From Burhinus oedicnemus (Eukaryota; Chordata; Aves; Charadriiformes; Burhinidae), in NCBI GenBank assembly GCA_008921705.1, contig VFFE01007638.1, forward strand, positions 2,661,789 through 2,725,788: a DNA stretch of 64,000 bases. Direction: 5' to 3'. Each line of letters starts with the position of its first letter. Position 1 is the stretch's first letter. The position numbers and the translations under genes are program-made. Shown here piece after piece: positions 61,946 to 64,000 of the stretch. The notes under the pieces are model-generated. The model was not told the DNA's origin, did not search any database, and saw only the letters and a list, made by a program, of their open reading frames with translations.

Positions 61946-64000
61946 ATCTAGAAACAAAGGCAATAAACTTTACAGATTTACGCTATTTTTACAGTGCTCC
62001 TTTCCAAGAGTTAAACTTTACTTTTTTTTTAATCGGATAGTCTAAGCCACATCCTAGTCCTACATAAGTGAAAGGCATGAGTTGTGGAGGCATCAACTAA
62101 CAGTAATATTCTTTGCATGATTTAATGCTGTTTAAACATAATTTGGCCTTTCTGTAAACTTGTTTAACTTCTGACTGCCTTGGGGATGGAGGGGGGAAGA
62201 AACATTTCCCATGCAGAGATTTTGTTTGTCCAGAAGTAGGTATTAACCAATTAACTTTATGATGGACTTATCAACTCTGAAACCACATAATAGAAAAAAA
62301 TGATGCTATCAGATGTCACAGTTCTTAGGCAGCTGTGGGTTTTGCTGGGGAAAAAAAAATATTCAGTTAAACTATTTACAAAAAACCTCATTAGAGTTGT
62401 GCACCAGGGTAGAAATAAGGTGCTAAGAACTAAAACATTCAAAGATTATTCACAATAAATATTCAGGGAAATGGTGGAAAAGGATTAAGCTGAATAAGAT
62501 TCAACTCTCAGAAAAAAATAAGGGGTCAAGACATATGAGTTAATAAGAAAGCTATGCTGCTTCCTAGTCCCGTTACACGTGTGACAAAACCAGACCATTA
62601 GCAACAGAAAATGACTTTGAGACAATACAATTACTTTTTCATCTCTTTGACTGCTGCCAAACGTGCAGGACTAATTATTGGAGGTGATCAGAAATTCCCG
62701 CAGGCCATCTCCAGAAAGTCGCTCCCTTTCCGTAGTCTCTGGCAGGGCTGGGGAGGGGCTGGGGTTACCTGCCAGCCCCATCGCCTCCCAGTTTCCACTC
62801 CAGCATCCTGCCTGGCCAGCTGAGGGACAGCCAAAGTGCTAAAGGCTTGAGAAGCAGCGTCACTGAAACTCTTGACTTTGTTTAAACCCACTTGCAGAAT
62901 ATAATTTAGAAATTATCTGGACAGGCTGGGTCTTTATTTCCTTTCCCCTTCCCCCCCAAAAAAATATATTATATGGTTCGGTTTCATAGAGAAGAAGGTA
63001 ATTGGAGTTCAACAGACTTAAACAAACCCAAATTTTATAGTTGCAGTGCTGCTTTAGTGTGGACTCATTGCTTTTTGTACCACAACAAAATATATTACAT
63101 TGCTTAGTTTCTAATTTTACCCAAGCTTCTTGTCGTTATTGATGTGCCATGGACACATAGCATTAGTGAATGCACTCGTTGCGGTATAACTAAAATGTTA
63201 GCAATAAAGGAGCATAGGAACTGCCTTCCAGAGTCAGACTACAGCTTTATCTGAGCAGATTAAAGGGTTAAAACTGAATTACCATAATCTCATCCCTATT
63301 TTGTCCTTAATAAGCACAGCTAAATGCCACACTGATATAGCAGATTTTTTTTTTTCTTCAGAGTTTGGGGGATTTTTACACTGGAAATTACTCATCCTCT
63401 GCAGTAGAGGTCTTTTAAAAAAAGGTCAGACAGCCTGCTACAAGAGGCAGGCCAAGTACTTTTTCCATAATCATTACTGGGATGGAGAAGAAGACATTTT
63501 CATCTCTTACCTAGCCTGCTGCTCTCCCGTGCCTGCAGAATGTGGGACAGGATGGGGAACAGGAAGATGGAGATCTTGGCAGCTGCGTACATTCAAGCTG
63601 AGATTTGCTGGAAACTCACAAGACACAGATATATATTTGGATTCTAGGAGGCATACCTTAACTATGTATTTCTGCAGCAAGAGTCTGTGTTGGTATTTCA
63701 GCAGTTTCCAGGGTTTCTCAGTCAAGCCTTTTATTAAAGAAATTGGCCAAGCCTTATAATTTCAGGCTGCCAGGTAACTCAGGAAAACAACATTGTGTGA
63801 GTTTACATTTGGTTCATATTTTTAAAAGTTATCCACAAGTGTTAGAAGCAGAAGCCTGTTAGTTTTTAAAAGGGAGGAAGAGCTTCATGAACACAGTTGG
63901 TGCAGATTTAATTCTGTAAATGAAGAATATACAGGCATTTCGTTAGGATGTAGCTGAATGGTAGTCCCAGTACACCTTGAAATATGCCTTTCCATTCCTA
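61946..64000. other. Unannotated DNA to the window end
   Basis: No gene is recognised. A 152-codon open frame at 63301-63759 (+) has no recognisable motif and is overlapped by a 72-codon frame on the other strand. A GC-richer patch lies at 62690-62830. The stretch at 63209-63255 ('agcataggaactgccttcca', 'gagtcagact') recalls the same old CR1-type 3' end as at 14107, but the match is short. Confidence 0.5.

Noticed and set aside
63301..63759. 152-codon open frame on the plus strand
   Set aside because: No domain, signal peptide or repeat is seen, and a frame on the other strand overlaps it.

Overview
The window looks like bird nuclear DNA: an AT-rich, gene-poor stretch, either a gene desert or a very large intron. 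The main evidence is the repeat content. There are CR1 LINE 3' ends, one of them with the typical ATTCTATG-type octamer tail. There are solo retroviral LTRs and a scatter of very old CR1-like and MIR-like relics. I see no L1 or Alu-type DNA. No bacterial or viral genome organisation, CRISPR array, rRNA or tRNA is visible. The species cannot be fixed from this sequence.

I find no convincing protein-coding gene on either strand. Open reading frames reach at most 176 codons, are scattered on both strands, resemble no family I recognise and often cross repeats. The only recognisable protein-like stretch is a decayed CR1 reverse transcriptase at about 61430-61945. It has stops, frameshifts and a damaged catalytic motif.

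The clearest structure is two families of solo LTRs, each present as one inverted pair. Family 1 is at 4547-5295 (+) and 26863-27575 (-). Family 2 is at 11206-12314 (-) and 39545-40635 (+). All four have TG...CA ends. Two have exact 5-bp target-site duplications (GTTAC and GGTAT) and two have duplications with one mismatch. Family 2 is rich in CpG compared with its surroundings.

Layout: 1-4546, AT-rich DNA with a MIR-like SINE; 4547-5622, LTR then a CR1 end; 5623-11205, AT-rich with a G-tract; 11206-12314, LTR; 12315-26862, unannotated DNA with an old CR1-type fragment (about 14107-14240) and two more MIR-like relics; 26863-27575, LTR; 27581-34330, mostly unannotated with an old CR1 remnant at 32295-32770 and a diverged internal duplication near 33.5-33.9 kb; 34340-35060, a GC-richer block that may be another degenerate LTR; 39545-40635, LTR; 44188-44323 and 49722-50027, CR1 3' ends; 50028-61429, largely featureless; 61430-61945, the CR1 ORF2 fossil; then unannotated DNA to the end.

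No genes working together can be described. The biology here is the history of transposon insertion, loss of proviral interiors by LTR recombination, and decay. I found no sign of a previously undescribed system.
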